Part shown: positions 1-6,021 of the stretch, in pieces
How positions within the stretch are numbered: the first letter of the stretch is position 1
Layout: the number at the start of each line of letters is the position of its first letter
IMG/VR virus record: IMGVR_UViG_3300034374_008628
Location: 1 to 25,956 of that record
DNA: 25,956 bases
Strand: one strand, 5' to 3'
Source: a virus
The notes under the pieces: model-generated
Seen by the model: only the letters and a program-made list of their open reading frames with translations
The model's database searches: none
What the model was told of the DNA's origin: nothing
Translations under genes and position numbers: made by a program

Positions 1-1
1 T

Positions 2-130
2 CGATACGTTGAGCAGAGACATAAAGTCGAGCAGAAGAAAATAGGTCCTGCTGAGAAACGAAGAGCTGGCTATATAGGTATGCGACTTAAAATAGATACG
101 GATGCTGATGATACCACGCCTTGGTCATAA
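2..130 (+). CDS. C-terminal end of an unidentified upstream phage gene (5' partial)
   Basis: An open frame enters from the left edge of the window and ends at a TAA at 128-130, leaving 42 residues. The visible tail is rich in lysine, arginine and glutamate (about the first 25 residues). It then ends in an acidic stretch followed by Pro-Trp-Ser (DADDTTPWS). A hairpin terminator follows 24 bases downstream, so this is probably the last gene of its operon. The acidic tail with a terminal aromatic residue loosely recalls the C-termini of single-stranded-DNA-binding or replication proteins, but this is only a resemblance and no family can be assigned from this fragment. Confidence 0.6.
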   Translation, partial: RYVEQRHKVEQKKIGPAEKRRAGYIGMRLKIDTDADDTTPWS

Positions 131-153
131 CAGCTAACAGACAACAACCTAAG

Positions 154-179
154 AAAGCTCAAGAAATTGAGCTTTTTTT
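154..179 (+). terminator. Rho-independent terminator of the upstream operon
   Basis: A perfect 9-bp stem, AAAGCTCAA (154-162) with TTGAGCTTT (167-175), has a GAAA tetraloop (GNRA class) and runs into seven T residues (173-179). It lies 24 bases after the stop of the partial gene and separates that gene from the long control region that follows. Confidence 0.92.
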
Positions 180-184
180 GTACC

Positions 185-258
185 TGTCCCTGTTCTGTCC
201 GTGTTAAGAGGGACATCTGTCCGTCATGAGCCAAAGAACACGGACAGCCGTAAGTCCT
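185..258. repeat. Cluster of TGTCC(GT)/(AC)GGACA boxes, left
   Basis: Boxes are visible at 185-189 (TGTCC), 196-202 (TGTCCGT), 211-215 (GGACA), 218-224 (TGTCCGT) and 240-246 (ACGGACA), with a related AAGTCC at 253-258. The pair at 211-222 forms the dyad GGACA-TC-TGTCC. The 17-mer at 211-227 recurs exactly and in the same orientation at 11824-11840. These look like binding sites for one DNA-binding protein, either an origin-binding protein or a repressor. Confidence 0.6.
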
Positions 259-393
259 TATAAAATATAGACTTACAGCGATATTTTACTATTGTGTCTC
301 TGTTGTTCTTGATGTTTAAGAAGTAGATAAATAAATAATAATAATAGAAGTAATAATAGAATATAGAATAGTATAATAGCATAGAGCCAGTAG
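241..393 (+). repeat. Left arm of a long imperfect inverted repeat
   Basis: Positions 241-326 align without gaps to the reverse complement of 11719-11804, with about 71 of 86 bases identical by hand count. This includes a 27-base block (272-298) with one mismatch. The similarity continues through AT-rich DNA to a perfect 19-base match (375-393 against 11651-11669). Within the arm, GTAAGTC (250-256) and GACTTAC (270-276) form a stem that the other copy also forms with different bases (TAAGTCCTT/AAGGACTTA). Retention of that stem despite substitutions suggests that the structure matters. Confidence 0.8.
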
Positions 394-422
394 GCTGGCT
401 GAGTACTTTAAAATAGGCTGCA

Positions 423-448
423 GGATTTTACAGAAATTTAACTATATT
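423..448 (+). promoter_or_regulatory. Candidate phage-type promoter P1 (weaker match)
   Basis: GG at 423-424, then 15 bases, then AACTATATTA (440-449), matches the spacing of the three stronger elements upstream of the late units. The -35-side block here is CAGG, not ACGG. A start site would be expected near 456. The only thing downstream before a terminator at 491-524 is about 70 bases of non-coding DNA. Confidence 0.4.
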
Positions 449-455
449 AATACTT

Positions 456-524
456 GACGTTGCTACTCTAATGTCTTTGTTTTGTTCGGGAAGCCGTGGC
501 CTTTAAATAAGGCTGCGGCTTTTT
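456..524 (+). ncRNA. Possible short non-coding transcript between P1 and a terminator
   Basis: If the promoter-like element at 423-448 is active, its transcript would run about 70 nt to the terminator at 491-524 and contain no ribosome binding site followed by a usable reading frame. It could be a small RNA or simply a blocked leader that keeps transcription out of the next operon. The sequence alone does not show which. Confidence 0.25.
491..524 (+). terminator. Rho-independent terminator inside the left control region
   Basis: AAGCCGTGGCC (491-501) pairs with GGCTGCGGCTT (511-521) over 11 bp, including two G-U wobbles. The loop is TTTAAATAA and a run of T residues extends to 524. It isolates the operon starting at 651 from transcription arising further left. 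Confidence 0.85.
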
Positions 525-550
525 CTTTGCCAATTTGACAAAAAATAATA

Positions 551-595
551 AATGTTACATTTTGTTTGACATTTTGTTTTTTATTAATCTATATT
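551..595 (+). promoter_or_regulatory. Sigma70-like promoter P2 with adjacent palindrome, for the small-gene operon
   Basis: TTGACA (566-571), an 18-base spacer and TATATT (590-595) form a good host-type promoter with an expected start near 602. A second TTGACA lies at 535-540. The palindrome AAATGT-T-ACATTT (551-563) sits just upstream of the -35 box. It is a plausible operator for the ribbon-helix-helix protein encoded immediately downstream, since proteins of that family often repress their own promoter. That link is inferred. Confidence 0.65.
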
Positions 596-650
596 AGTTA
601 TTGAGGTGGGGAAAGAACTTCTCACCCAGAACAAAACCAAGGGCATAAAA

Positions 651-833
651 ATGAAAAACAAGCCAAGACATGAAATCAAAGAGCTATTGCAAGTACGAAT
701 CAATGGCGACCAAATGGATAGGATAGACGAGATTTGCAATATGATGGGATACTCTAAAAGTACCACCACTCGTATGCTACTTGACTACGGCATAAAAGCT
801 TTAGAGGGCACACTAGAGGAGGTAGCACCATGA
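651..833 (+). CDS. Ribbon-helix-helix (Arc/CopG-type) DNA-binding protein
   Basis: This is a 60-residue protein. A basic start (MKNKPRHEIKE) leads into a beta strand of alternating residues (LLQVRIN, about residues 12-18). Two helices follow, the second beginning at GYSKSTTTRMLLDYGIKAL (about residues 33-51). This is the strand-helix-helix layout of MetJ/Arc repressors, which bind DNA as dimers through the strand. The ATG at 651 is preceded by AAGGG with 7-base spacing. A GTG at 606 in the same frame lies only a few bases after the expected transcription start and was not used. The gene overlaps its neighbour by ATGA, so translation is coupled. It is probably an early regulator, perhaps of its own promoter. 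Confidence 0.75.
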   Translation: MKNKPRHEIKELLQVRINGDQMDRIDEICNMMGYSKSTTTRMLLDYGIKALEGTLEEVAP

Positions 834-1072
834 GTTATGCAGACGAACGCAAGGAGTTTAGACGGCTGATGGGATACCCTATGAACTTCCCGACCAAAAT
901 CTGGGACGAGTACGTAGAGCTTAGAACTCAGGTCGCTGGCTGGGAGACTGAGCTCACTGAGCAGGAGTTCAAAGACACCTTCAATAAAGCCAAGGATGCC
1001 TACCACATCAAGGTCCAAATCAAGGAAGACAGGTGGAAAGCCATTAGGTCCAAAATAGCCTCAAGGTCCTAA
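830..1072 (+). CDS. Small protein of unknown function
   Basis: This is an 80-residue charged protein, lysine- and glutamate-rich, with several tryptophans (near residues 25, 38 and 68). It is probably mostly helical, with no signal peptide or membrane segment. The start overlaps the previous stop (ATGA) and is preceded by a strong AGAGGAGG (815-822). It ends in TAATG, coupling it to the next gene. No family was recognised. Its position in the operon headed by a DNA-binding protein suggests an early accessory role, but nothing in the sequence shows which. Confidence 0.7.
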   Translation: MSYADERKEFRRLMGYPMNFPTKIWDEYVELRTQVAGWETELTEQEFKDTFNKAKDAYHIKVQIKEDRWKAIRSKIASRS

Positions 1073-1353
1073 TGCTACTACTCAAGCACCTAATACTCGA
1101 ACTAGCTATAGACACATTCTTTGAGAGTGTGTCTTTGGCGTTTTCCCAGCCACCATTCACAGCCACAGACCTATACCTAGAAGAGCTTTTAACTGAAGGT
1201 ATAACCTTTGTACCGGATAGTGAGGTAGCTACGGTCCTAGCAGAGATGAGAGCTCGTGGTATAATGGTAGACTACTCAGGAGACCAAGAGTGGGATGATG
1301 AAGATGGTGTCTGGGGAGATGTTTGGTATGGAATAGAAAAAACTTCCAAGTAA
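1072..1353 (+). CDS. Small acidic protein of unknown function
   Basis: This 93-residue protein has a hydrophobic first 25 residues (MLLLKHLILELAIDTFFESV) and a strongly acidic C-terminal third (GDQEWDDEDGVWGD). Its start codon overlaps the previous stop (TAATG), with AAGG a few bases upstream, as expected for translational reinitiation. The N-terminus is not a clean signal peptide or membrane span because charged residues interrupt it. No family was recognised. The acidic tail could let it act on DNA-binding proteins as a DNA mimic, but that is speculation. It is the last gene of the operon and is followed by a terminator at 1443-1475. Confidence 0.65.
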   Translation: MLLLKHLILELAIDTFFESVSLAFSQPPFTATDLYLEELLTEGITFVPDSEVATVLAEMRARGIMVDYSGDQEWDDEDGVWGDVWYGIEKTSK

Positions 1354-1356
1354 GCC

Positions 1357-1385
1357 TTGAAAGTTTAAAATAGTTTTACTATAAT
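1357..1385 (+). promoter_or_regulatory. Consensus-like sigma70 promoter in a convergent intergenic gap
   Basis: TTGAAA (1357-1362), exactly 17 bases, then a perfect TATAAT (1380-1385) lie just after the stop of the previous gene. The predicted start is near 1392. There is no gene downstream on this strand before the terminator ending at 1475. The match is good, but the DNA is AT-rich and it could be a chance occurrence. Confidence 0.4.
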
Positions 1386-1386
1386 T

Positions 1387-1421
1387 AAAAATGCAGTCGG
1401 AGCCTATTTAGCCTGACTGCA
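1387..1421 (-). terminator. Probable terminator of the minus-strand sigma-factor gene
   Basis: Read on the minus strand, TGCAGTC pairs with GACTGCA (1392-1421) and is followed by five T residues (the A run at 1387-1391). This is a rho-independent layout about 57 bases beyond the sigma gene's stop. The central part of the stem is imperfect. Confidence 0.55.
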
Positions 1422-1475
1422 CAATAAAAATATTTCATATTGAAAGCCCTGAGTGTTATTGCTCAGGGCTTTTTT
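1392..1475 (+). ncRNA. Candidate small RNA of about 85 nt
   Basis: The region runs from the predicted start of the promoter at 1357-1385 to the T-run of a strong terminator. It would contain a first hairpin (TGCAGTC 1392-1398 with GACTGCA 1415-1421), an AU-rich linker and the terminator stem. That is a common small-RNA layout. The first hairpin can instead be explained as the minus-strand terminator of the sigma gene, so this is a hypothesis. A six-codon frame from the ATG at 1391 lacks a ribosome binding site. Confidence 0.3.
1443..1475 (+). terminator. Strong rho-independent terminator after the small-gene operon
   Basis: AAAGCCCTGAG (1443-1453) pairs perfectly with CTCAGGGCTTT (1462-1472) over 11 bp. 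The loop is TGTTATTG and a T-run extends to 1475. It ends rightward transcription two bases before the convergent sigma gene's stop codon. Confidence 0.93.
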
Positions 1476-1477
1476 GT

Positions 1478-2125
1478 CTATACGTATTCGTGAGCATACT
1501 CTTTTAGTAACATCATAATCTCTTTCTTACGTCTGTAAATAAACTCTTCAGAGCGTCCGAACATGCGGCCAATTTCTTTCTGAGTTTTACCTTCAGCTAC
1601 TTTTCTAAGGATGTAAAAATGTACTGCATATTTTGGGAATCTACGTTCCATGTCTGAGATTATATCCGTGAGCTCTGAGCTTGCGTCCGTTGCCGATTGG
1701 CTCTCGTCTTCTATGGTGTAGAAGTCTTCACTATCTGTGTAGTGGTAGTTGTACTGGTACTCTTCTTTTCTTTGTTGTCTGACAGGTACCTCAACCGGCC
1801 CTGACTCTTTACCCCGTAGGTACTGCAGGTCTCCACGAAGGCGTTGTAGCACGTAATGGTAAAATGGTAGCCCTTTGCTAGGGTCGTATATCTCTAGGCA
1901 GCGCATGATGGTTAAATGAAGCTGTCCTGCTATTTCCTCGACCTCGTATCCATAACTAAATTGTCTATGGGCTACAAAGCATAATCTACAATTAAGCTCG
2001 AAGAGCTTCTCCCGTATTTGTACTTTTCTAGACTCCGTAGCTGTGGGATACTCAGCGGCTAATTGAATGTTTAAATCCTTTCCGTTATTCGGGAATGGGT
2101 GGTTGTTTATGTACTCTATTATCAT
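1478..2125 (-). CDS. Phage-encoded sigma70-family RNA polymerase sigma factor
   Basis: This 215-residue protein has the two essential domains of a compact sigma factor. Region 2 lies at about residues 40-105: the helix around LNCRLCFVAHRQF, then IYDPSKGLPFYHYVLQRLRG, which matches the DPxxGxxFxxYAxxxIRG block of regions 2.2-2.4 that contacts core polymerase and melts the -10 element. A linker rich in Tyr, Asp, Glu and Ser follows. Region 4 is a C-terminal helix-turn-helix (about residues 169-212, with GKTQKEIGRMFGRSEEFIYR) that reads the -35 element. The start is supported by GAGGA 7 bases upstream. It is transcribed against its neighbours, divergently from the packaging unit. Its likely role is to redirect host polymerase to the unusual promoters in front of the three late units. 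The family call is confident; the targets are inferred. Confidence 0.82.
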   Translation of the reverse strand: MIIEYINNHPFPNNGKDLNIQLAAEYPTATESRKVQIREKLFELNCRLCFVAHRQFSYGYEVEEIAGQLHLTIMRCLEIYDPSKGLPFYHYVLQRLRGDLQYLRGKESGPVEVPVRQQRKEEYQYNYHYTDSEDFYTIEDESQSATDASSELTDIISDMERRFPKYAVHFYILRKVAEGKTQKEIGRMFGRSEEFIYRRKKEIMMLLKEYAHEYV

Positions 2126-2136
2126 GTTTTTTCCTC

Positions 2137-2158
2137 GGGATATTTAGTTCTCTATCCC
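2137..2158 (-). promoter_or_regulatory. Hairpin in the leader of the sigma gene
   Basis: GGGATA and TATCCC (2137-2142 and 2153-2158) form a 6-bp stem with a 10-base loop. It lies immediately upstream of the sigma gene's Shine-Dalgarno sequence on the minus strand. It could modulate translation of the sigma factor, but it is a modest structure. Confidence 0.35.
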
Positions 2159-2202
2159 TGTTTATAAAATAGACTTTTTTTAATTAAAAAACCCATTTAT
2201 TA

Positions 2203-2220
2203 GTACCAAATTGGTACCAA
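2203..2220. promoter_or_regulatory. Overlapping palindromes between the sigma gene and the packaging unit
   Basis: GTACCAA-A-TTGGTAC (2203-2217) and TTGGTACCAA (2211-2220) are perfect dyads that overlap. They lie in the 153-bp divergent gap between the sigma gene and the first late unit, so one bound protein could control both. The TTGGTAC half is repeated at 2253-2259 and twice around the tail promoter. Confidence 0.55.
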
Positions 2221-2222
2221 AT

Positions 2223-2250
2223 ACGGCAAAACTACTCAGCTGACTATATT
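2223..2250 (+). promoter_or_regulatory. Candidate late promoter P3 for the packaging unit
   Basis: ACGG (2223-2226), 15 bases, then GACTATATTA (2242-2251) has the same layout and spacing as the elements at 5933 and 11904. The predicted start near 2257 gives a leader of only about 20 bases. TTGGTAC boxes at 2211-2217 and 2253-2259 flank it, 42 bp apart. The -35 side does not resemble TTGACA, which points to an alternative sigma factor or an activator. Confidence 0.7.
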
Positions 2251-2278
2251 ATTTGGTACAAGAGAGGTTTACAGCTAT

Positions 2279-2671
2279 ATGACTACTGATTTGTATGAAA
2301 TATTCGCCCAAATGACATACCAAACTATGGTGCTCACGGACGTAATATCCCCAATAGAAGTGGAAGACGTTCGCTCCCCAATTATAACTGAGGAAGACGT
2401 TGAAGACTCTTGTATAGGTGGTCTAAGTTTTAAAATGTACAGTGAGCTTTCAGAGCTATATTGCTTTGAGTTTAAGTTCTATGATACATCTAAAGTCCAT
2501 ACCCTTGTGGTAAATCTAGAGAGCCTTGAGCTTATTAAATTTAACTGCAATACGGATGACTTTCAGTCCTTTGTCCACGACCTCTTCGATAGTTTAAGAA
2601 TCCAAGGCTTTCAGAAGTCGTTGGACCAAATAGCCGTCCATCTAGAGATTAGAGAGATGACAGGAGAATAA
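2279..2671 (+). CDS. Protein of unknown function heading the packaging unit
   Basis: This 130-residue acidic protein is rich in Asp, Glu and Ser (for example residues 28-45, with an EEDVEDS run). Hydrophobic stretches suggest a small mixed alpha/beta fold. There is no signal peptide or membrane helix. GAGAGG (2262-2267) lies 11 bases before the ATG, slightly far but usable. It is the first gene after the candidate promoter P3 and is followed two bases later by the small terminase gene, so it is probably made with the packaging proteins. No family was recognised and its role is unknown. Confidence 0.75.
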   Translation: MTTDLYEIFAQMTYQTMVLTDVISPIEVEDVRSPIITEEDVEDSCIGGLSFKMYSELSELYCFEFKFYDTSKVHTLVVNLESLELIKFNCNTDDFQSFVHDLFDSLRIQGFQKSLDQIAVHLEIREMTGE

Positions 2672-2673
2672 CC

Positions 2674-3075
2674 ATGGCACGTCCATATAAGAAACCAGAA
2701 TATAAGGTCGGCAGACCTACTAAATATCGCCCTATCTTTTGTGAGCGTATCCAAGAGCTAGGTAAAGACGGTAAACTACCCGTCCATGTGGCTACAGAGT
2801 TCGCTGTATCTAAAGCTACTATACATCAATGGCGTGAAGACTATCCAGAATTTTCTGACGCTTATGATGTCTACAAGGAGCTATGCGAGCAGTGGTGGAT
2901 AGATTTGGCTACGGAACAAGCTGCTACAGACCATCCCGGCAAGGCAAATATGACTCAGTTTATGTTGGCCAGAGCTTTCAATTATCACGAGAAGAAAGAA
3001 GTTAAAACTGACGTGACAAGTGGTGGACAGCCAATGGCTCCTATAATTAACATTATTGCCCCAGATGAAGAGTAA
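2674..3075 (+). CDS. terS: Terminase small subunit (DNA recognition for packaging)
   Basis: This 133-residue protein recognises the phage genome and hands it to the large terminase subunit. A basic N-terminus (GRPTKYRP, residues 13-20) is followed by a helix-turn-helix in VHVATEFAVSKATIHQWRED (about residues 37-56). Next come helical oligomerisation segments (YKELCEQWWIDLATEQA) and a loose C-terminal tail ending IIAPDEE, which probably contacts TerL. This order is characteristic of small terminases. The start is backed by AGGAG ahead of the ATG. The gene lies directly upstream of terL, which strongly supports the call. Confidence 0.88.
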   Translation: MARPYKKPEYKVGRPTKYRPIFCERIQELGKDGKLPVHVATEFAVSKATIHQWREDYPEFSDAYDVYKELCEQWWIDLATEQAATDHPGKANMTQFMLARAFNYHEKKEVKTDVTSGGQPMAPIINIIAPDEE

Positions 3076-3085
3076 AGTAACTTAA

Positions 3086-4420
3086 GTGTCTAGTCAAATC
3101 AATATACAGTTTAAGCCAAGTGCTAAGCAATACCGAGCCTTGAAGCTACTACAAGACGATACCACTAGGTTTATTGGCTATGGTGGCTCTGCGTTCTCAG
3201 GCAAGTCCTATTTCATGTGCTATTTTATTACCATGATGGCTTTGGCTTACCCTGAGACAGCTTATGGTTTATGTCGTAAAGAGCTGACTACGCTTAAGAA
3301 GACCACTTTACTTACGCTATTTAAGGTATTCCAAGAGAGTGGAATCACAGGAGAGCATTATACGTATAACCAACAGCTTAACACTATTACTTTTTATAAT
3401 GGCTCTGTTATCTTTCTTATTGATGTTGCTCATAAGCCTTCAGACCCCCTGGCTACTAGACTAGGTGGCTATGAGCTGACTCTGGCTTGTGTGGACGAGT
3501 CGGCTGAGGTTAGCTATGATATCATCAAGATATTATGGTCTCGCTGTAATCGTAAAAATAACGCTAAATATGGTATCAAGGCTAAATTGCTTGAGACTTT
3601 TAACCCTGACAAGGGACACGTCTATCAACGATATTACAAGCCGTTTAGAGATGGCGAAGAGACGGATGACAAGAAGTTTATTAAGGCTTTGCCTCATGAT
3701 AACCCGAGCCCAGAGGTTGACGAATACATTGCCAACATTATGGCCAGTGGAGATAGGACTACTATTGAGCGTCTGATTCAAGGTAATTTTGAATACGATG
3801 ATAACCCTTATGCCTTGATAGACTACGATAAGATATTGGACATGTATACCAATGATTTTGTAGAGACTGGCACTATGTACTTGACGGCTGACGTAGCTAT
3901 GATGGGTGCCGATGCCTTTGTTATTATGGCCTGGTCTGGCTTACGTGTACTAGAGATAAAATCTATTGCCAAGAGCGATGGCAAGGAAGTAATAGATGCA
4001 CTGACTGAAATGAAGAATAAGTACCAAGTGCCTCAAAGCAATATTATCTATGATGCCGATGGCGTTGGCAATTTTATAAGCGGCTTTTTAAAAGGAGCCA
4101 GAGAGTTCCATAATAATGGCAGAGCTGAGAAGGGTGAAAATTACAAGAACCTTAAGACTCAGTGTTATTTCAAGCTGGCAGACTATATTAACAAGGGACA
4201 GATATTTGTTGAAGACAAGAAGTATCGTGAAAAACTTATCGAAGAACTGGAAGTAGTGAGACGTAAGCCTACCGACCCTACACAGCCTTTACAGATAATA
4301 AGTAAAGAGGACACTAAACAGCTCTTGGGCAGAAGCCCCGACTATTCGGATGCAATGATGCTCCGTATGCAGGTAGAAGTAGTACCAAAATTAACAGCAG
4401 CAAGAGCTGACTTTCTTTAA
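3086..4420 (+). CDS. terL: Terminase large subunit (packaging ATPase and nuclease)
   Basis: This 444-residue packaging motor pumps DNA into the prohead and cuts it. The ATPase half shows Walker A GGSAFSGKS (residues 33-41), Walker B ending in CVDE, and the coupling motif TFNP. The RNase H-like nuclease half has three acidic clusters: TADVAMMGADAF, IIYDADGVG and SPDYSDAM near the C-terminus. All expected catalytic residues appear intact. The start is a GTG at 3086 with only a weak upstream Shine-Dalgarno. No later start is possible because the next methionine in the frame lies beyond Walker A. The weak start may set a low TerL level relative to TerS. Confidence 0.95.
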   Translation: MSSQINIQFKPSAKQYRALKLLQDDTTRFIGYGGSAFSGKSYFMCYFITMMALAYPETAYGLCRKELTTLKKTTLLTLFKVFQESGITGEHYTYNQQLNTITFYNGSVIFLIDVAHKPSDPLATRLGGYELTLACVDESAEVSYDIIKILWSRCNRKNNAKYGIKAKLLETFNPDKGHVYQRYYKPFRDGEETDDKKFIKALPHDNPSPEVDEYIANIMASGDRTTIERLIQGNFEYDDNPYALIDYDKILDMYTNDFVETGTMYLTADVAMMGADAFVIMAWSGLRVLEIKSIAKSDGKEVIDALTEMKNKYQVPQSNIIYDADGVGNFISGFLKGAREFHNNGRAEKGENYKNLKTQCYFKLADYINKGQIFVEDKKYREKLIEELEVVRRKPTDPTQPLQIISKEDTKQLLGRSPDYSDAMMLRMQVEVVPKLTAARADFL

Positions 4421-4434
4421 GAGGAAAATAAAAC

Positions 4435-5850
4435 ATGAATTACAGTGAATACCCCTATTATACCAACCAAGGCTGGATAAACCCTAAGAACCCAGCAAGC
4501 CGCTTTACCTTCTTAGAAGATAGCTATCAAGGCAGTGGTGGCTATGCTACTGGTGCCTACCTTATTCCCAATAAACGAGAGAAGCAGGTTGACTTTGAGG
4601 TAAGAAAAATGCGTAGCCGTATTATTAACCACTTTAAACCAATAGTTGACGGCATGGTAACTCCAATATTCCGTGGCTCACCTACTCGTGAATTTGGTAA
4701 TGAGGATATAACTATGTCTCAAGCCGAGGCTGTGGCAATGTTCTTGTCAGACTGTGACGGCAGTGGCACGAGCTTTGAAGACTTTATGAAGAAGTGTGCA
4801 AGGAGCTCTCGTAAATACGATTCGACTTTTGTACTAATTGATAACAAAGCTATCACTGGATACTTAACTGAAGCAGACCTACAGGAGCGCAATAATCTAC
4901 CATACCTGGTCAACATAACACCTGACCGTATAGTTGAAGTGTCTATGGATGAGGCTGGCAATGTTCGGGATATTCAATGGATAACATATGAGATAGTGGA
5001 AGACGTTGGCAAAGTGCCAGTAGATGTCTTCTGGAGTGCTACCCATTGGCGTAAAGAAGTCAAGGGCGAGATAATTGAGCAGGCTGAGAATGAGCTAGGC
5101 TTTGTACCAGTGTTCCCACTATACCCATGTGACAATGAAGACTACACAACTGACCCTATGCCTTATGGCTTATCGTTTTCATTGGCAAGTATTCAGTACA
5201 ACCTATTTAACCTTGCCTCAGCTATCAATCAAATTGCTGAAGACCAAGCCTACTCTATCCTATGTTTTCCGGGAGAGGCTGCTGAGCTGACACTAGGTAC
5301 CAATAACGCCTTAGTTGGATATGGGAAGGACGGCAATGAGCCTAAATTCATATCTCCAGACGCTGGACAGCTTGATACCTTATATGATAAACTCTTTACT
5401 GGCATGGTTAATGAGATGTATAGCACGGCTTCTATGAATCATTTGCGTACCTTCCAGCAGTCAGCCGACTCTAAACGTTTAGATAACGAACGTACTTATG
5501 AAGTGCTTATTGACTTTAGAGAGCAAATTGCTACCCTAGACAAAAAGCTTATAGCTTCCTTAGGTCTGTACTTAGGAGTCGACTTAGAATACAGTGTATC
5601 ATATCCACATAACTTTGGTATCAAGAACCTTGAGCAAGACATTGAAGTATTCGGTGCATTGCAAGGGACAGCTCCAACTGAGGTTATTTCTGAAATAGTT
5701 AAACGTATTAAGAACGCTTCATTAACTGGCAACTCGCCTGAGAAGATGGAAGCTCTGGACTTAATCATTGATAATTATTATAAGCTACTTAACACTGAGC
5801 CAGTGGCTGAAGAGCAGGTAGCTGTCGAGGACGAAGAACCAACCAATTAA
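4435..5850 (+). CDS. Portal protein
   Basis: This 471-residue protein follows terL with AGAGGAAA ahead of its ATG. Its position, size and composition fit the dodecameric portal that forms the DNA entry channel at one capsid vertex. The stretch YLIPNKREKQVDFEVRKMRS with the following NHFKPIVDGMVTPIF (about residues 42-80) resembles the N-terminal wing of portals related to the DUF4055/SPP1-like group. The long helical C-terminal half and acidic tail (EEQVAVEDEEP) also fit. It is the last gene of the packaging unit and is followed by a terminator. Confidence 0.85.
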   Translation: MNYSEYPYYTNQGWINPKNPASRFTFLEDSYQGSGGYATGAYLIPNKREKQVDFEVRKMRSRIINHFKPIVDGMVTPIFRGSPTREFGNEDITMSQAEAVAMFLSDCDGSGTSFEDFMKKCARSSRKYDSTFVLIDNKAITGYLTEADLQERNNLPYLVNITPDRIVEVSMDEAGNVRDIQWITYEIVEDVGKVPVDVFWSATHWRKEVKGEIIEQAENELGFVPVFPLYPCDNEDYTTDPMPYGLSFSLASIQYNLFNLASAINQIAEDQAYSILCFPGEAAELTLGTNNALVGYGKDGNEPKFISPDAGQLDTLYDKLFTGMVNEMYSTASMNHLRTFQQSADSKRLDNERTYEVLIDFREQIATLDKKLIASLGLYLGVDLEYSVSYPHNFGIKNLEQDIEVFGALQGTAPTEVISEIVKRIKNASLTGNSPEKMEALDLIIDNYYKLLNTEPVAEEQVAVEDEEPTN

Positions 5851-5865
5851 TTGACTTAAGTAACT

Positions 5866-5893
5866 AAAGTGCTCCAAATCGGGGCACTTTTTT
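5866..5893 (+). terminator. Terminator of the packaging unit
   Basis: AAAGTGCTCC (5866-5875) pairs with GGGGCACTTT (5881-5890) over 10 bp with one G-U wobble. The loop is AAATC, followed by a T-run to 5893. It lies 15 bases after the portal stop. Confidence 0.92.
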
Positions 5894-5898
5894 GCTTT

Positions 5899-5910
5899 TA
5901 ACTTAAGTTA
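5899..5910. promoter_or_regulatory. 12-bp perfect palindrome upstream of the head promoter
   Basis: TAACTTAAGTTA is a perfect dyad between the packaging-unit terminator and the candidate promoter P4. The related core ACTTAAGT recurs nearby after the portal stop (about 5854). It may be an operator; no further support is available. Confidence 0.3.
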
Positions 5911-5932
5911 TTGAACCGAATTAGTCCGTTTT

Positions 5933-5960
5933 ACGGAAAACTTTAGAGCCGGACTATATT
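5933..5960 (+). promoter_or_regulatory. Candidate late promoter P4 for the head unit
   Basis: ACGG (5933-5936), 15 bases and GACTATATTA (5952-5961) match P3 and P5 in sequence and spacing. The predicted start is near 5967, about 55 bases before the scaffold gene. Unlike P3 and P5 it has no TTGGTAC boxes. Instead CCGT-TTT-ACGG forms a small dyad over the -35 side. Confidence 0.7.
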
Positions 5961-6021
5961 AATTTTCAGAAAATGCTCAAGTGAGCAAGGTAAGTACCTA
6001 ACATTTTTCTGGAGGAAACCC

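Larger units (their letters stand above)
131..650. other. 520-bp non-coding control region (left)
   Basis: No convincing gene lies here. From left to right it holds the terminator at 154-179, a cluster of TGTCC/GGACA boxes (185-258), one arm of a long inverted repeat shared with 11651-11804 (241-393), and a very AT-rich stretch rich in ATA/AAT triplets (about 317-380). These are followed by a candidate phage-type promoter (423-448), a second hairpin terminator (491-524) and a sigma70-like promoter (566-595) for the downstream small-gene operon. Box clusters beside an easily melted AT-rich stretch are typical of phage replication origins, but that function is inferred. Confidence 0.6.

Noticed and set aside
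606-650. Earlier GTG start for the ribbon-helix-helix gene
   Set aside because: It would begin about 4 bases after the predicted transcription start and lacks a spaced Shine-Dalgarno. The ATG at 651 has AAGGG at the right distance.
131-650. tRNA gene or CRISPR array in the left non-coding region
   Set aside because: No cloverleaf and no regularly spaced repeat-spacer pattern were found. The short repeats are irregularly spaced, mixed-orientation protein-binding-type boxes.
3489-3781. Overlapping frames inside the large terminase gene on both strands
   Set aside because: The terminase frame holds intact catalytic motifs across this segment. The other frames have no family features.
4176-4190. 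GACTATATTA inside the terminase gene as another late promoter
   Set aside because: The upstream ACGG at 15-base spacing is missing. The string encodes Asp-Tyr-Ile-Asn in the terminase protein and is explained by coding.
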